Shown: positions 9,647 through 19,200, numbered from the stretch's first letter. The stretch: 64,000 nt of DNA from Vibrio sp. FE10 (GCF_030297155.1 NZ_AP028068.1:1-64000); one strand, 5' to 3'. Program-made: numbers and translations. Notes: generated by a model from the letters alone, not told the origin.

Positions 9647-10558
9647 ATGGATTTCACTATGGATAGCATTGGGAATTTTCTCTCTCAAACATTCACAGAA
9701 ACGAGCATCATCCTTACCGAGACTTGGGTAGATGACAACTTTCTATTGCTTGCTCTGGCTCTGTTTATCTTTGAGCTTATCCGCTATTTCTTTAAGAAAA
9801 AGCTCAGCTGGAATATGTTGGGGGACAGCGCGACCAACTTAGTCACCTTGTTCTTCTTATTGGTTACCGTTTTCTTTGTCGGGTTAGCCTATGTGGGCGC
9901 GTTTATTTACGCTTACGAGAATTTCAGCCTGACTCAATTACCAATATCTGGTTGGACAATTCTTGGTTGCTTGATCTTGGCCGATCTCGCGTATTACTGG
10001 GAACACAGATTCTTGCACAGCAACGGTTTAGCATGGGGAACGCACTCGGTTCACCATAGCTCGCCTTACTTTAATATCTCGGTCGCTTACCGCTTTGGGC
10101 CTTTGGATTGGTTCTTCCCATTCTTCTTTCACTTGCCGTTAATTCTGCTCGGCTTCAACCCGTTTGTAGTGCTGATGTGTGAAACCTTTGTGCAGCTTTA
10201 TCAAACGTTATTGCACACCGAAACAGTTAAGCGCCTGCCCCGCCCTGTTGAAGCGGTGCTTAATACGCCTTCCCACCACAGAGTGCATCACGCGACGAAC
10301 AAGCAGTATCTTGATAAAAACTACGCTGGGATCTTTATTATTTGGGATCGTATGTTCGGCACGTTCGCCAAAGAAGAGGAAGAAGTCAGATATGGCGTGT
10401 TCCCGAGAATCAACTCTGTGAACCCATTTAAGGTATATTTCCACGGCTACGTTAAACTGTGCCAACAATTATGGCACGCGCCAAATTGGAACTACCGACT
10501 ACAACTTCTTATTCAGCCGCCTATCTGGGCTTGGAAAAGAGAACGAGAAACAAAGTAA
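9647..10558 (+). CDS. Sterol desaturase / fatty acid hydroxylase family membrane protein
   Basis: Integral membrane di-iron oxygenase of the fatty acid hydroxylase superfamily, 303 residues. The histidine clusters that bind the two irons are all present: HRFLH, HSVHH and HHRVHH, with a further His in the YRFGPLDWFFPFFFH segment. Several hydrophobic helices lie before them. Members hydroxylate or desaturate fatty acyl or sterol chains. The bacterial substrate here is not predictable. It starts 11 bases after the secreted GyrI-like protein and ends 8 bases before the response regulator, so a membrane-lipid modification controlled by the adjacent two-component system is a reasonable inference. 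Confidence 0.9.
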   Translation: MDFTMDSIGNFLSQTFTETSIILTETWVDDNFLLLALALFIFELIRYFFKKKLSWNMLGDSATNLVTLFFLLVTVFFVGLAYVGAFIYAYENFSLTQLPISGWTILGCLILADLAYYWEHRFLHSNGLAWGTHSVHHSSPYFNISVAYRFGPLDWFFPFFFHLPLILLGFNPFVVLMCETFVQLYQTLLHTETVKRLPRPVEAVLNTPSHHRVHHATNKQYLDKNYAGIFIIWDRMFGTFAKEEEEVRYGVFPRINSVNPFKVYFHGYVKLCQQLWHAPNWNYRLQLLIQPPIWAWKRERETK

Positions 10559-10566
10559 GGACACTT

Positions 10567-11241
10567 ATGAGTATTAACGCCCTGTTGATTGAAGACGACA
10601 GCGACTTGGCAGAAGCCATTGCAGACTATATGGAACTCGACGGTTTCGAATTCGATTTTGCTTACAATGGCAGCGCTGGACTCAATCTTGCGCTAGAGGG
10701 GCGTTATGACATCATCTTAACGGACATCAACATGCCTAAAATGGATGGGCTTGATGTCTGCCAATCTCTTAGGACGCAAGGCGTGACCACTCCGATTCTC
10801 ATGCTGACCGCAAGAGACACGTTAGAAGACAAGATCGCGGGGTTTGAGGTCGGTTCAGATGATTATCTAGTGAAGCCTTTTGCGATGGAAGAACTCAAAG
10901 TACGACTGATGGCGCTGATACGTCGCTCTCAAGGTTCCGTAACATCTCTGTCTGTGGCAGATCTCAAACTGGACTTAGACAAGCACCAAGCCGTTAGAGA
11001 CGGCAAGCTATTGAAGCTCTCTCCGGTATGTTGGCGAATGCTCGTGATGTTAGTGCGAAACAGCCCTAACGTGGTGAGCAAAGCCAAGCTTGAAGAAGCA
11101 TGGGAAGATGAGATGCCAAGTTCGGATAGTATGAAAGCGCACCTATTTAAGCTTCGACAAGTGGTTGATGCGCCCTTTGACTCAAAGCTAATCCACACGG
11201 TTCATGGTATTGGCGTGGTCTTGCATGAGGAGCCATCATGA
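10567..11241 (+). CDS. OmpR/PhoB-family response regulator
   Basis: 224-residue DNA-binding response regulator. The receiver domain has the acidic pair at residues 10-11, phospho-acceptor Asp53 in DIILTDINMPKMDG and the conserved Lys in LVKPF near residue 102. A winged-helix domain follows, ending in KLIHTVHGIGVVL. The ATG at 10567 is preceded by an AAGGA ribosome site, whereas a longer in-frame reading would run into the hydroxylase gene. Its stop overlaps the start of the histidine kinase by four bases, so the two are translationally coupled. Confidence 0.93.
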   Translation: MSINALLIEDDSDLAEAIADYMELDGFEFDFAYNGSAGLNLALEGRYDIILTDINMPKMDGLDVCQSLRTQGVTTPILMLTARDTLEDKIAGFEVGSDDYLVKPFAMEELKVRLMALIRRSQGSVTSLSVADLKLDLDKHQAVRDGKLLKLSPVCWRMLVMLVRNSPNVVSKAKLEEAWEDEMPSSDSMKAHLFKLRQVVDAPFDSKLIHTVHGIGVVLHEEPS

Positions 11242-12530
11242 AACACGCGGACATAAATCGAGTCAGTATTAAGCGCGACATCTACCTCTATTTATTTGGC
11301 ATCGTCGTGCTACTGACTGCCATCTACAGTTTGATGGTTTCACAGAGCTACCACATTGGCCTTAATGAATCGGCAAAATATGGATTCTTATATGAATTGG
11401 AAGTCGCAGAGCAACGTTACATCGAAACCGGGCAATTACCAGACTATCAAAACCCGACATTCCAAGCTTTTCTAAGCTATTCGGAACTGCCCACTAAGTT
11501 TCAACAAGCATTTGATTGGAAAGCATTTGATAACGACGCTATTTATGACCATTACCAGCCTTCACCTGACAATGAATCAGGGCAATACCTCTATGCCGCA
11601 AAGCATCAAGTTTCTGGTAAAGACGAAGCCTTGTACATCATTTCTGAGTACGACGAAGCGATCTACTTGAATCTATTCGAGCTCAACCCACCCGATTCCG
11701 TAAACCAAATTAACAATGCCTTCATTGCCATCGGCGCCCTTTTACTCTTGGTGTTTTTGATCATTCGCCTGCTGATACACAGAGTCACCAAACCGATTAT
11801 TACGCTCTCAAAATGGTCGGAATCTCTGGATGTGGACAACACTGAAGGGCTAACTCAGTTTCGGTACAAAGAGATCGATCAGTTGGCTTCGCAACTGGTT
11901 AAAAGCGTTCAAGGCGAACGACAAGCCAATGAGCGCGAGAGCTTTTTCTTAAGAGCAGCCAGCCACGAATTAAGAACGCCGATTGCCACCATTTCAGCCA
12001 GTGGCGATATGCTGGTGCGGTTGTCTGAAAGCATTCCCAACAGCGGTCAACGAGCGGTAGCAAGAATCCAACGTTCAGCCACCAGCATGAAAGCCTTGAT
12101 AACGACTCTGCTGTGGATGAGTCGTAATAGCAAAATGGAAACCAACTATGAGCAAATCAAGCTGACTCCCCTGCTCAATAACATTATCGAAAGCCAACGT
12201 TATCTTTTAAAAAACAAAGAAGTAGATATTCAAACCAAGGTTGCTCAAGAAAAACATAACCTTCCCCGAGAGCTCACTGAAGTTGTGCTAACCAACTTGG
12301 TCCGAAATGCATTTCAACATGGTGGCAGCGGAGATATCAGTATCACACTGACAGAATATCAGTTTGAGGTAACCAACCGTTTGGAAGATCAAAACCTAGC
12401 AAACGACTCTGAACAACAAACCTCTTTTGGTATCGGTCTAGAGCTCATTGATCGCGTTTGTCAGAACCAAGGTTGGCAGTTTACTCATGAAACTCATAAC
12501 AATAAGTTCATCGTTAAAGTCATGCTGTAG
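11238..12530 (+). CDS. Sensor histidine kinase
   Basis: Membrane-bound kinase partnered with the preceding response regulator. TM1 is at residues 15-35, a periplasmic sensor of about 120 residues follows, TM2 lies at about 158-180, then a HAMP-like linker, the phospho-accepting His243 in ASHELRTPIA, and a short catalytic ATPase domain with the N-box NLVRNAFQHG. The usual DxGxG loop is replaced by VTNRLED followed by an FGIGLELI glycine-rich segment, so the ATP lid is short. The signal is unknown. Linkage to a fatty-acid hydroxylase suggests a membrane or lipid cue, which is inference. Confidence 0.92.
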   Translation: MKHADINRVSIKRDIYLYLFGIVVLLTAIYSLMVSQSYHIGLNESAKYGFLYELEVAEQRYIETGQLPDYQNPTFQAFLSYSELPTKFQQAFDWKAFDNDAIYDHYQPSPDNESGQYLYAAKHQVSGKDEALYIISEYDEAIYLNLFELNPPDSVNQINNAFIAIGALLLLVFLIIRLLIHRVTKPIITLSKWSESLDVDNTEGLTQFRYKEIDQLASQLVKSVQGERQANERESFFLRAASHELRTPIATISASGDMLVRLSESIPNSGQRAVARIQRSATSMKALITTLLWMSRNSKMETNYEQIKLTPLLNNIIESQRYLLKNKEVDIQTKVAQEKHNLPRELTEVVLTNLVRNAFQHGGSGDISITLTEYQFEVTNRLEDQNLANDSEQQTSFGIGLELIDRVCQNQGWQFTHETHNNKFIVKVML

Positions 12531-12618
12531 CGATTTGCCCAAATGGTTATTGGATGGTGACCAAAAGTTTACCCTTGCTTGGTTATGCTAGTCGCACAAT
12601 CTAGTTAGGAGTTATGTT

Positions 12619-12771
12619 ATGGGCACTTGGATTTTAGAAACGCTATTGTGGGCTGTGGTAACCGTGGCGGTTTGTGTCGCGATTTGGGGTCTTTACTTAC
12701 CTAATATATTAATCGCATTAGGCGTGTCGGTAGCGGTATCGCTATTATTGGGGAATAGCTGGAGAAGCTAG
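12619..12771 (+). CDS. Small membrane protein of 50 residues
   Basis: A short ORF that begins MGTWILETLLWAVVTV and ends NSWRS. It has an AGGAG ribosome site seven bases before the ATG. Almost the whole protein is hydrophobic and can form two membrane helices separated by GLYLPN. I do not recognise a family. It lies 88 bases after the kinase gene on the same strand, so it could be the last gene of that operon or have its own promoter. The strong ribosome site and membrane-like composition make it likely real. Confidence 0.6.
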   Translation: MGTWILETLLWAVVTVAVCVAIWGLYLPNILIALGVSVAVSLLLGNSWRS

Positions 12772-12834
12772 AATTTAGGCAAGAAGACAATGAGCAAAAC
12801 GAGGTGTGCACCGACACACCCGACAGCACCTAAA

Positions 12835-12858
12835 TTACTAAGTTACTAAGCTACTAAG
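12835..12858. repeat. 8-bp tandem repeat inside a long inverted repeat
   Basis: Three consecutive copies of TTACTAAG (the last is CTACTAAG). They lie between inverted 8-mers CCCGACAG at 12819 and CTGTCGGG at 12878. This is just downstream of the minus-strand dioxygenase-like gene and could be a weak structured 3' end. Confidence 0.55.
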
Positions 12859-12896
12859 TACAAATATTAGGTACAAACTGTCGGGCGCGAATTAAA

Positions 12897-13220
12897 TTAG
12901 CTAGTCAGCGTTTCTTCGAATACACCTAGTTCACGACCAAGCCAAATCGCACGTACTGTGTGGTCTAGCGTTTCTTCACCGCCCGTTACTGGGTGAATAA
13001 GCACCGACATATCGCCGCGCTCTTGCTCAAGCCACTCAACAATACCCGACTCTTTGTTCGCAAAGTGAATCTCAAACATCGGCATCTTATGTGGGCCAAC
13101 CAAACGCTGTATTAATGGGAAAGTCTCTAACACGTCTTTACGCTCTGATAGAATTTTCTGACGCAGTGTTTCTGCTTGCTCTGCAAATCGCAGAGGGAAA
13201 TAGATATGACCGTGGTACAT
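12897..13220 (-). CDS. DOPA 4,5-dioxygenase family protein
   Basis: 107-residue cytoplasmic protein matching the small DOPA 4,5-dioxygenase-like family found in fungi and many proteobacteria. The family's N-terminal YHGHIYFP motif and the later MFEIHF and SVLIHPVTG segments supply conserved histidines that could bind iron. In bacteria the physiological substrate is generally unknown. A clear AAAGGA ribosome site precedes the ATG. It is a single gene upstream of the M60 protease gene on the same strand but separated from that gene by a terminator. Confidence 0.85.
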   Translation of the reverse strand: MYHGHIYFPLRFAEQAETLRQKILSERKDVLETFPLIQRLVGPHKMPMFEIHFANKESGIVEWLEQERGDMSVLIHPVTGGEETLDHTVRAIWLGRELGVFEETLTS

Positions 13221-13293
13221 GGCACCATCCTTTAGAATTATGATAGGCGCAGTTTAACCTGCTTTTTCGCATAGATCTCTTTTATGGCTGTAA

Positions 13294-13324
13294 AAACGCC
13301 ACACTAAAGTGAAGTGTGGCGTTT
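13294..13324 (-). terminator. Terminator of the M60 protease gene
   Basis: Stem AAACGCCACAC pairing with GTGTGGCGTTT, with a T-rich tail when read on the minus strand. It lies 40 bases beyond the stop of the protease gene. Confidence 0.85.
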
Positions 13325-13363
13325 GATTCAAGCAATAGGCAGTTTAAACAAAGGTTGTCCCTA

Positions 13364-16300
13364 TTAGATAGAGTCGATCTTCAAAGGACTATTCTTTGGC
13401 TTCTGCAAGTTTAATTGCTCTACCAAACGAAGACCTTTGGGGCTAATTCCGCCACTATAAGACTTTGAACCATCAGCATTAGTCATGGAGGTTTCACCTA
13501 CGTTCCAAGCAACAAAGAAGTCACTTAAGTCATAGTTAGAAACATAAGAAGCACACACCATCATTAGGTCTCCACCAGAAAGCCCAGTCTCGCTAGCGCT
13601 ACAATAGTTAGTATTCGAGTCGCCTTTTCTGTCGCCTCGCGCTTTGCGATGCATAAGCTTGAACATGTTCCAACCTTCATCATCACCGTAAACCGCAGAT
13701 TGGCTGGCACCACGAGCATACCAATCATCGATAGCAAAGTTCGATTTTGCCCAGATTTTTAGTTGCCCAAACATAACTAGACGTAAACCAGCATCACCAT
13801 GTGACCAAGCGTGTCTATCGTTTTGTTCTAGCCATTTTAGAGCCTTCTTAATATCCGTTTTAATACGATCCATTTCTGGATTTTCGTTACGTCCCTCTAA
13901 CTCCTGCATATAAAGTGCAAGCAGGTTGTTCGTCACCTCAGTACTGCCCGCTGCTGAGAAAGGTGCAGATGCCAAGTTATGACCAACTTCATGCCACAAT
14001 AGCCAATCATTCACAGGGTTAGTTGGAATGTATGTGCGGTTTGCATTAAAACTGGAATTCATCACTGGGTAGCCAGAGTGAGCAGCACCAATCGAAATTT
14101 GCACGTCATTCACAAAACGATGGCGGAACGCCTTCAGTTCTGGATAAGTGAACCTACGGTGTAAACCATCGTTTTGAATCTCATCACGCCCGTAGAAGTC
14201 ACTTGCAGCGTCAGCGAATCGATTCATGTCCGAAGCAAACTGTCCTAAATCAGCGGATTCTATGTTACTAACGGGCGTGGTATAGATAAATGAACCCGTG
14301 TCGACTTCCGCAATAGGCGCATCTGCCGATTGAACTGGGTTAATCCACTCTCCCTCTTTCCACCAAGCAGCTTTTAAGGCGCCATCAATGGTGAATGAGA
14401 CTTCACCAACCTCTTTTACTTTCGGTTGAATGTAGATAAGGCCGCCATATGGAACCTTGAAGGTTAAGTTCGAACCGTCGTACGCATAGTTAGTTTGCAT
14501 ACGCGGAGGCCGCTTCAAACTGGTTTCATGATTTGCTTTGCCTGTAAGGTCATCCGCCATCATCACAGTGATCGTTGCAGCGACACCATGACTAATCGTC
14601 ACATCTTGTAGCTGAGGAGCCCATAAACCTGTCGATTGATTGTTCCCAGCCGAATATGTGACGCCCTTGCCATCTGTTTGGATAAGAACCGAACTTGACG
14701 AAGATGCACCTGAAGTTCGACCCGGATACATTGTGGTATCAACAACAATTTCATGATCCCAGAATGAGCGCCCCAACATAATGCGAGTCAGAGGTTTCTC
14801 CATGTAATTTAATGGATAGCTCGGATTCAACTGTCCCGACAACTCACCTTCGCCATATATCATCCCATTAGCAACTAACGACGCTTTTAGGTCAACAGGA
14901 CACTGTGCTTCTACTGTATCTGTTTGATGTAAGTCTTCGGTATAACAGTTAAGGAGCTGAACAGCTTGCTTGAACCCCAACTCATCTTGTATGTCTGTTT
15001 CAAATCGGTATGCGTTGTCATTCCACATCCAAACAGACAGGTTATCAAACGCTTGATTCAATTCGCTGTTAGACAGACGCTTGCCTTGAGTGCCCTTCGT
15101 GCGATAGTAGATTTCATGCTCATAAAGCGCCGTAAAGTTGGTTCCCAAGTTCGCTGCTTTCACCATACTGTCGACAACGGTTTTACTCACTTCATAGCGT
15201 TCAAAGTCTGCACGATGATAAGCGCCACGAACAGTGATGCCGTCGCCAGAACGAGTCTCTATACAGTTAAATTCGTATTCATACTCATTCTTGCAAAGCT
15301 CAGTGCCAACGAATGCCGACTGCAGTTCTTTGATCGCCGCTTCACGCTCTTCTGCCGATTCAACAAAGATACGTGCGGATTTGGTCTCAATGACTGGTAC
15401 GCCAGACTCATCAAGCACTAGGTTACCTTCAGCGTCTAGCTTGGTAACTTCATAAGTCGGGATTTCAAACTTGATTTTGGATTCATCTTTGATCCACTCA
15501 ACCGTACCATCTTGATTTACCGTGAATGGAGGCTCTCCTTGGTTATCTTCAAAGCGCTCTAGTACCGCCATTTCCTTTTCACTCTTCACGTGAAGATTTG
15601 GATACGGTGCTTGACAGTAATAAGAGCTACCGCAGAAAGCTTGGTTGGTCGGTGTTACGTTCTCACCTCCCAGAGAAACGCCTGCAGCATCAGCCAAGCG
15701 TCCAATCGGTTCAGGATTAGTCGTTTGAATCGCATCCATAAACAAGATATTGCCACCCTCATTAACATAGTTAATAAGCGCAGTAATATCGTCTTGGCTT
15801 AAGTTCGGGTTATCCAAGTCAGAAACAAACTGGTTGGTCATGCCATCTTGAACCAACTTAGGTGGATACGCCTGAAGGATCAAAATCGGCGTAGTGCTCG
15901 CATCCAAACCATCAAACTCACCTGATCCACGCTTTTCTACCGATGCAAAACCATACTGCGGACTAACAAAGAAGGTGTACTGCTTACCCATGGTGGAATG
16001 GTGATAAGCGGAATAAGCTTGGTCAATATTGGTGACAGCGTTCATCCCTGCAACAGGTGAACCGTTATTGAACCACTCAAACAAGTTCGAGAAAAACAAC
16101 CTCATGCTGCCGTGGTCATCATGCTCTGCATTTTCGAATTCTGTTACTAGACAACGCTCAGCTTTACTATCAATGTTTAAAGCACGGTTAGCCCAATAAT
16201 TGTCAGGGCATGACAGAATACTTGGATATAAGCCATTACCCATAAACACAACCTTACCCTTGCCGATCTCCCCAGCTGTAACAAATGGAAAACCATAAGT

Positions 16301-17794
16301 TGCGTTATCTTCAGAGACCAAAGGAATAGGCAACATCGTAATACTTGGATGTTCCGCAATGTAAGGTTTGCCTTCACGAGTCCAAGCTTGATGCTCTCCA
16401 AAAGGAATCTCTCGGTTCTTGTCTGCTCTCGGCATCATCACAGGGAAGGCTCTGTTCGAAATGTTCAGAGCACGCATTCCACGGGTATAACCCGTCGCAC
16501 CATAAAAACTGCCATTGTCGTTAAAGACATGGAATGTGGTGACGTTGTGGAAAATTTTCTGCAGAGACTCTGTTACATAGTGACCAGAACCCATTGTTAA
16601 CGACACGGGTTGGCGCGCACAATCCATAAATTGCGGCGTTTGACGCAACTCTTCATCGATTACTGCCGTTAACCCTTGGCTAAACTGGCCAACAAACTCA
16701 TTAGGAAGTTCGAAGCCGGTACCCTCTATCAACCCTCCATTTGGCAGGTTTAGGTTTATCAGTTCATTTATAACATTAGGGTACTTTGAAAAGGTATCTT
16801 GGACTTCTTCAGATATCTCATAATGACTGACATGATCAACCGCGTAGCGCTCAATCAAAGATTGGATGTTCGCTTTTTCAACTACATTGTTAGTGACATC
16901 AGACAACCTATAAGTGATTTGGTTACCAGTGATATAACCAAACTCAAACGTATCAATACCAAAAACGATTCTGTCACCCCATAAATATTCAAAGCTTCCC
17001 CCTTCATCCGTCACGCCTGTTGCGTTAGCCGAAAAAAAACTGATTCCGGATACCGCTTTGCCATTTGCATCAGTAAGTTTACTGCGAGTTAACACCTTAC
17101 TTTCAATACTTGGCTTATAAGCATAGGTAGACTCTGCGTCTGCAGAAACAAAACCAGCGTTAAGGTTATTGTCCGCATTAGGGTCAACCGCAGGAACAAC
17201 AGTTGTGTCTACGTGTGAACTAGGAGCCTTACCTATTTCATCTGTAGACTCTTCTTCTTTCGATGAAAAGTACGCATCGACAGCATCTTGATCATCAAGT
17301 TGCGAGAACACTTCCTCAATATCAAAAACATCGAGTTCTTTTAAACAGATAGCGCTTTCATTGCCACAAACATCAATTGATTGGAGTACCTTAGTGACGT
17401 TATCTCCATGTAAAGCAGTCAACTCAAATGCCGCTCGAAGTCCATTATTTGAAATTGTGCTTTCTGTAACATCAGGAAAAGGCGCTGTAAAATCACCCAG
17501 AACAAGATGACCCAATGTACAACTGAAGCTTACGCCTTGGTTTACACTGAATGTGCCACTTTCAAGGCTTATACCATCACAGTACACCTCTCCAGAGACA
17601 ACGGTTCCACTCGATAACAACGAGCCAATATAAGTTGCTGGAGGGATAATATCGGTTGGAGGAATAATGTCAGTCGGTGGAAGTATATCCGTTGGGGGAA
17701 TAATATCAGGGGTCTCATTGTAATTAGGGGAATCGTCATTACACCCAGAGAGAGTCGCAGATATGATAGCCAGTGCGATTATATTTTTTTTCAT
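13364..17794 (-). CDS. SslE/AcfD-type lipoprotein zinc metalloprotease (M60 family)
   Basis: 1476-residue surface lipoprotein related to Vibrio AcfD and E. coli SslE/YghJ, mucin-degrading proteases usually exported by a type II system. A lipobox LSGC places the lipidated Cys at residue 18. A Pro-rich repeat (PPTDII) follows at about residues 28-52. The zinc-binding HExxH is HEVGH at His1268-Glu1269-His1272, in the C-terminal M60 domain. The length fits the family. The acf gene cluster is absent, and neighbours are unrelated. No good ribosome site is visible before the ATG, but the signal sequence fixes the start. Confidence 0.92.
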   Translation of the reverse strand: MKKNIIALAIISATLSGCNDDSPNYNETPDIIPPTDILPPTDIIPPTDIIPPATYIGSLLSSGTVVSGEVYCDGISLESGTFSVNQGVSFSCTLGHLVLGDFTAPFPDVTESTISNNGLRAAFELTALHGDNVTKVLQSIDVCGNESAICLKELDVFDIEEVFSQLDDQDAVDAYFSSKEEESTDEIGKAPSSHVDTTVVPAVDPNADNNLNAGFVSADAESTYAYKPSIESKVLTRSKLTDANGKAVSGISFFSANATGVTDEGGSFEYLWGDRIVFGIDTFEFGYITGNQITYRLSDVTNNVVEKANIQSLIERYAVDHVSHYEISEEVQDTFSKYPNVINELINLNLPNGGLIEGTGFELPNEFVGQFSQGLTAVIDEELRQTPQFMDCARQPVSLTMGSGHYVTESLQKIFHNVTTFHVFNDNGSFYGATGYTRGMRALNISNRAFPVMMPRADKNREIPFGEHQAWTREGKPYIAEHPSITMLPIPLVSEDNATYGFPFVTAGEIGKGKVVFMGNGLYPSILSCPDNYWANRALNIDSKAERCLVTEFENAEHDDHGSMRLFFSNLFEWFNNGSPVAGMNAVTNIDQAYSAYHHSTMGKQYTFFVSPQYGFASVEKRGSGEFDGLDASTTPILILQAYPPKLVQDGMTNQFVSDLDNPNLSQDDITALINYVNEGGNILFMDAIQTTNPEPIGRLADAAGVSLGGENVTPTNQAFCGSSYYCQAPYPNLHVKSEKEMAVLERFEDNQGEPPFTVNQDGTVEWIKDESKIKFEIPTYEVTKLDAEGNLVLDESGVPVIETKSARIFVESAEEREAAIKELQSAFVGTELCKNEYEYEFNCIETRSGDGITVRGAYHRADFERYEVSKTVVDSMVKAANLGTNFTALYEHEIYYRTKGTQGKRLSNSELNQAFDNLSVWMWNDNAYRFETDIQDELGFKQAVQLLNCYTEDLHQTDTVEAQCPVDLKASLVANGMIYGEGELSGQLNPSYPLNYMEKPLTRIMLGRSFWDHEIVVDTTMYPGRTSGASSSSSVLIQTDGKGVTYSAGNNQSTGLWAPQLQDVTISHGVAATITVMMADDLTGKANHETSLKRPPRMQTNYAYDGSNLTFKVPYGGLIYIQPKVKEVGEVSFTIDGALKAAWWKEGEWINPVQSADAPIAEVDTGSFIYTTPVSNIESADLGQFASDMNRFADAASDFYGRDEIQNDGLHRRFTYPELKAFRHRFVNDVQISIGAAHSGYPVMNSSFNANRTYIPTNPVNDWLLWHEVGHNLASAPFSAAGSTEVTNNLLALYMQELEGRNENPEMDRIKTDIKKALKWLEQNDRHAWSHGDAGLRLVMFGQLKIWAKSNFAIDDWYARGASQSAVYGDDEGWNMFKLMHRKARGDRKGDSNTNYCSASETGLSGGDLMMVCASYVSNYDLSDFFVAWNVGETSMTNADGSKSYSGGISPKGLRLVEQLNLQKPKNSPLKIDSI
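17640..17711. repeat. Four 18-bp repeats encoding PPTDII units
   Basis: Four consecutive 18-bp units of the GGAGGAATAATATC type lie just after the lipobox of the M60 protease. They encode the hexapeptide PPTDII/L, a probable flexible spacer from the membrane. Unit length is a multiple of three, so copy-number change keeps the frame. Confidence 0.85.
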
Positions 17795-17971
17795 TGAGCG
17801 ATGTTAATCGTAGTTTTAAGTGGACCGTCATTTTATAGATTTAGTCCATCATGATGACTATTGTTTTTTGTCTTCACCACAAAGAGCATTACTCGTAATT
17901 AATTGAATAAAAAGATTAAATTTCGATTAAAAACACAAAACATTCCGAGTTCACCTTCGTCCACCACAAAA

Positions 17972-18003
17972 AAATGCCATACCTCGATCGAGATATAGCA
18001 TTT
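17972..18003 (-). terminator. Terminator of the YghU-like gene
   Basis: Long inverted repeat (AAATGCTATATCTCGA read on the minus strand, with two G-U pairs) followed by seven T residues on that strand. It lies about 65 bases past the stop of the glutathione transferase gene. Confidence 0.75.
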
Positions 18004-18067
18004 GCAATTGATCACTAGTATTAAGCTAGTGAGAAGGTATCACCCAAGAGTAGCTCTCAAATACAAG

Positions 18068-18925
18068 CTAAGGTTTAAGCTTCAAGACCGCATCAATATC
18101 TTCAGCTGAATGGCGCTCGGGTACTTGCTCCCACTCTTCACCAAATGAACGGTTCACTACTCGGCCACGCTGAAAACCTTCACGAGCTTCAAGTTGCTTC
18201 GCCCAACGAACAACATTGGTGTAAGACTCCACTTGTAAGAACTCTGCTGCGTCATAAATTTTGCCAAGCACTAAGTTGCCGTACCAAGGCCAAATCGCGA
18301 TATCTGCAATAGACAGCTCTTCGCCCGCAACAAAAGTGTTATTTGCTAACTGTTTGTCTAACACGTCTAGCTGGCGCTTCGCTTCCATCGCAAAACGGTT
18401 AATTGGGTACTCTTGCTTTTCATCAGCGTAAGCGTAGAAGTGACCAAAACCACCACCAAGGAAAGGTGCAGAGCCTTGCGCCCAGAACAACCAGTTAATG
18501 GTTTGCGTTCTTGCCGCTCCCTCCTTCGGTAAGAAGTGACCAAATTTTTCAGCCAGATGCATCAAAATAGACGCAGATTCAAAGACATTGACATCTTCAT
18601 CGCCAGATTTATCAACAAGAGCTGGAATCTTCGAGTTTGGGTTTACACCAACAAAGCCAGATGAGAACTGATCCGACTCACCAATATTGATCAAGTACGC
18701 ATCATATTCAGCTTCTTTGACACCTAGCGCTAATAGCTCTTCCAGAAGAATAGTCACCTTCTGGCCATTAGGTGTTCCAAGAGAATACAGCTGTAAAGCA
18801 TGCTCACCAACGGCAAGATCTTTATCAAACCGAGCGCCAGATTCAGGACTGTTGATATTCGCCCATTTGTTTCCACCATCGGTATCGTTAACCCAAACTT
18901 TTGGCGGAGTGTATTGTTCTGACAT
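18068..18925 (-). CDS. yghU: Glutathione S-transferase / disulfide-bond oxidoreductase YghU
   Basis: 285-residue cytosolic GST-fold protein of the Nu class. The long N-terminal extension PPKVWVNDTDGGNKWANIN and the LYSLGTPNGQKVTILLEEL active-site start match E. coli YghU, which reduces disulfides and hydroperoxides with two glutathiones bound. The N-terminal thioredoxin-like domain covers about residues 45-130 and the helical C-terminal domain from about 140. An AAGGAA ribosome site precedes the ATG. It is a monocistronic gene with its own terminator. Confidence 0.92.
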   Translation of the reverse strand: MSEQYTPPKVWVNDTDGGNKWANINSPESGARFDKDLAVGEHALQLYSLGTPNGQKVTILLEELLALGVKEAEYDAYLINIGESDQFSSGFVGVNPNSKIPALVDKSGDEDVNVFESASILMHLAEKFGHFLPKEGAARTQTINWLFWAQGSAPFLGGGFGHFYAYADEKQEYPINRFAMEAKRQLDVLDKQLANNTFVAGEELSIADIAIWPWYGNLVLGKIYDAAEFLQVESYTNVVRWAKQLEAREGFQRGRVVNRSFGEEWEQVPERHSAEDIDAVLKLKP

Positions 18926-19200
18926 GATATTTCCTTATTAATATAGGGTAGCTTTAACTGATATTAGGTCACCGACTCCGAGTTAAAACCCCTGAATACG
19001 ATTTATTTTCAAACTGTTAAGCATGCCTTATTCCAGAAAGACATAACCTGCGTGAAGACGTGGATTAGATAAAAGACGAGTGCTCGCTCAAGCCCCCACT
19101 CAACGTTGGTTAGTGCAAAGCATGATTTAGCGACGACATTCCTACAGCTTCAAGAAAGCTGTGATAAAATCGGAGGATTACAATTAATAAGGATTTGGCA

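Noticed and set aside
14966..15421. Plus-strand ORF of 151 codons within the M60 protease gene
   Set aside because: It is antisense to a real gene with lipobox and HExxH, has no ribosome site, and resembles no family.
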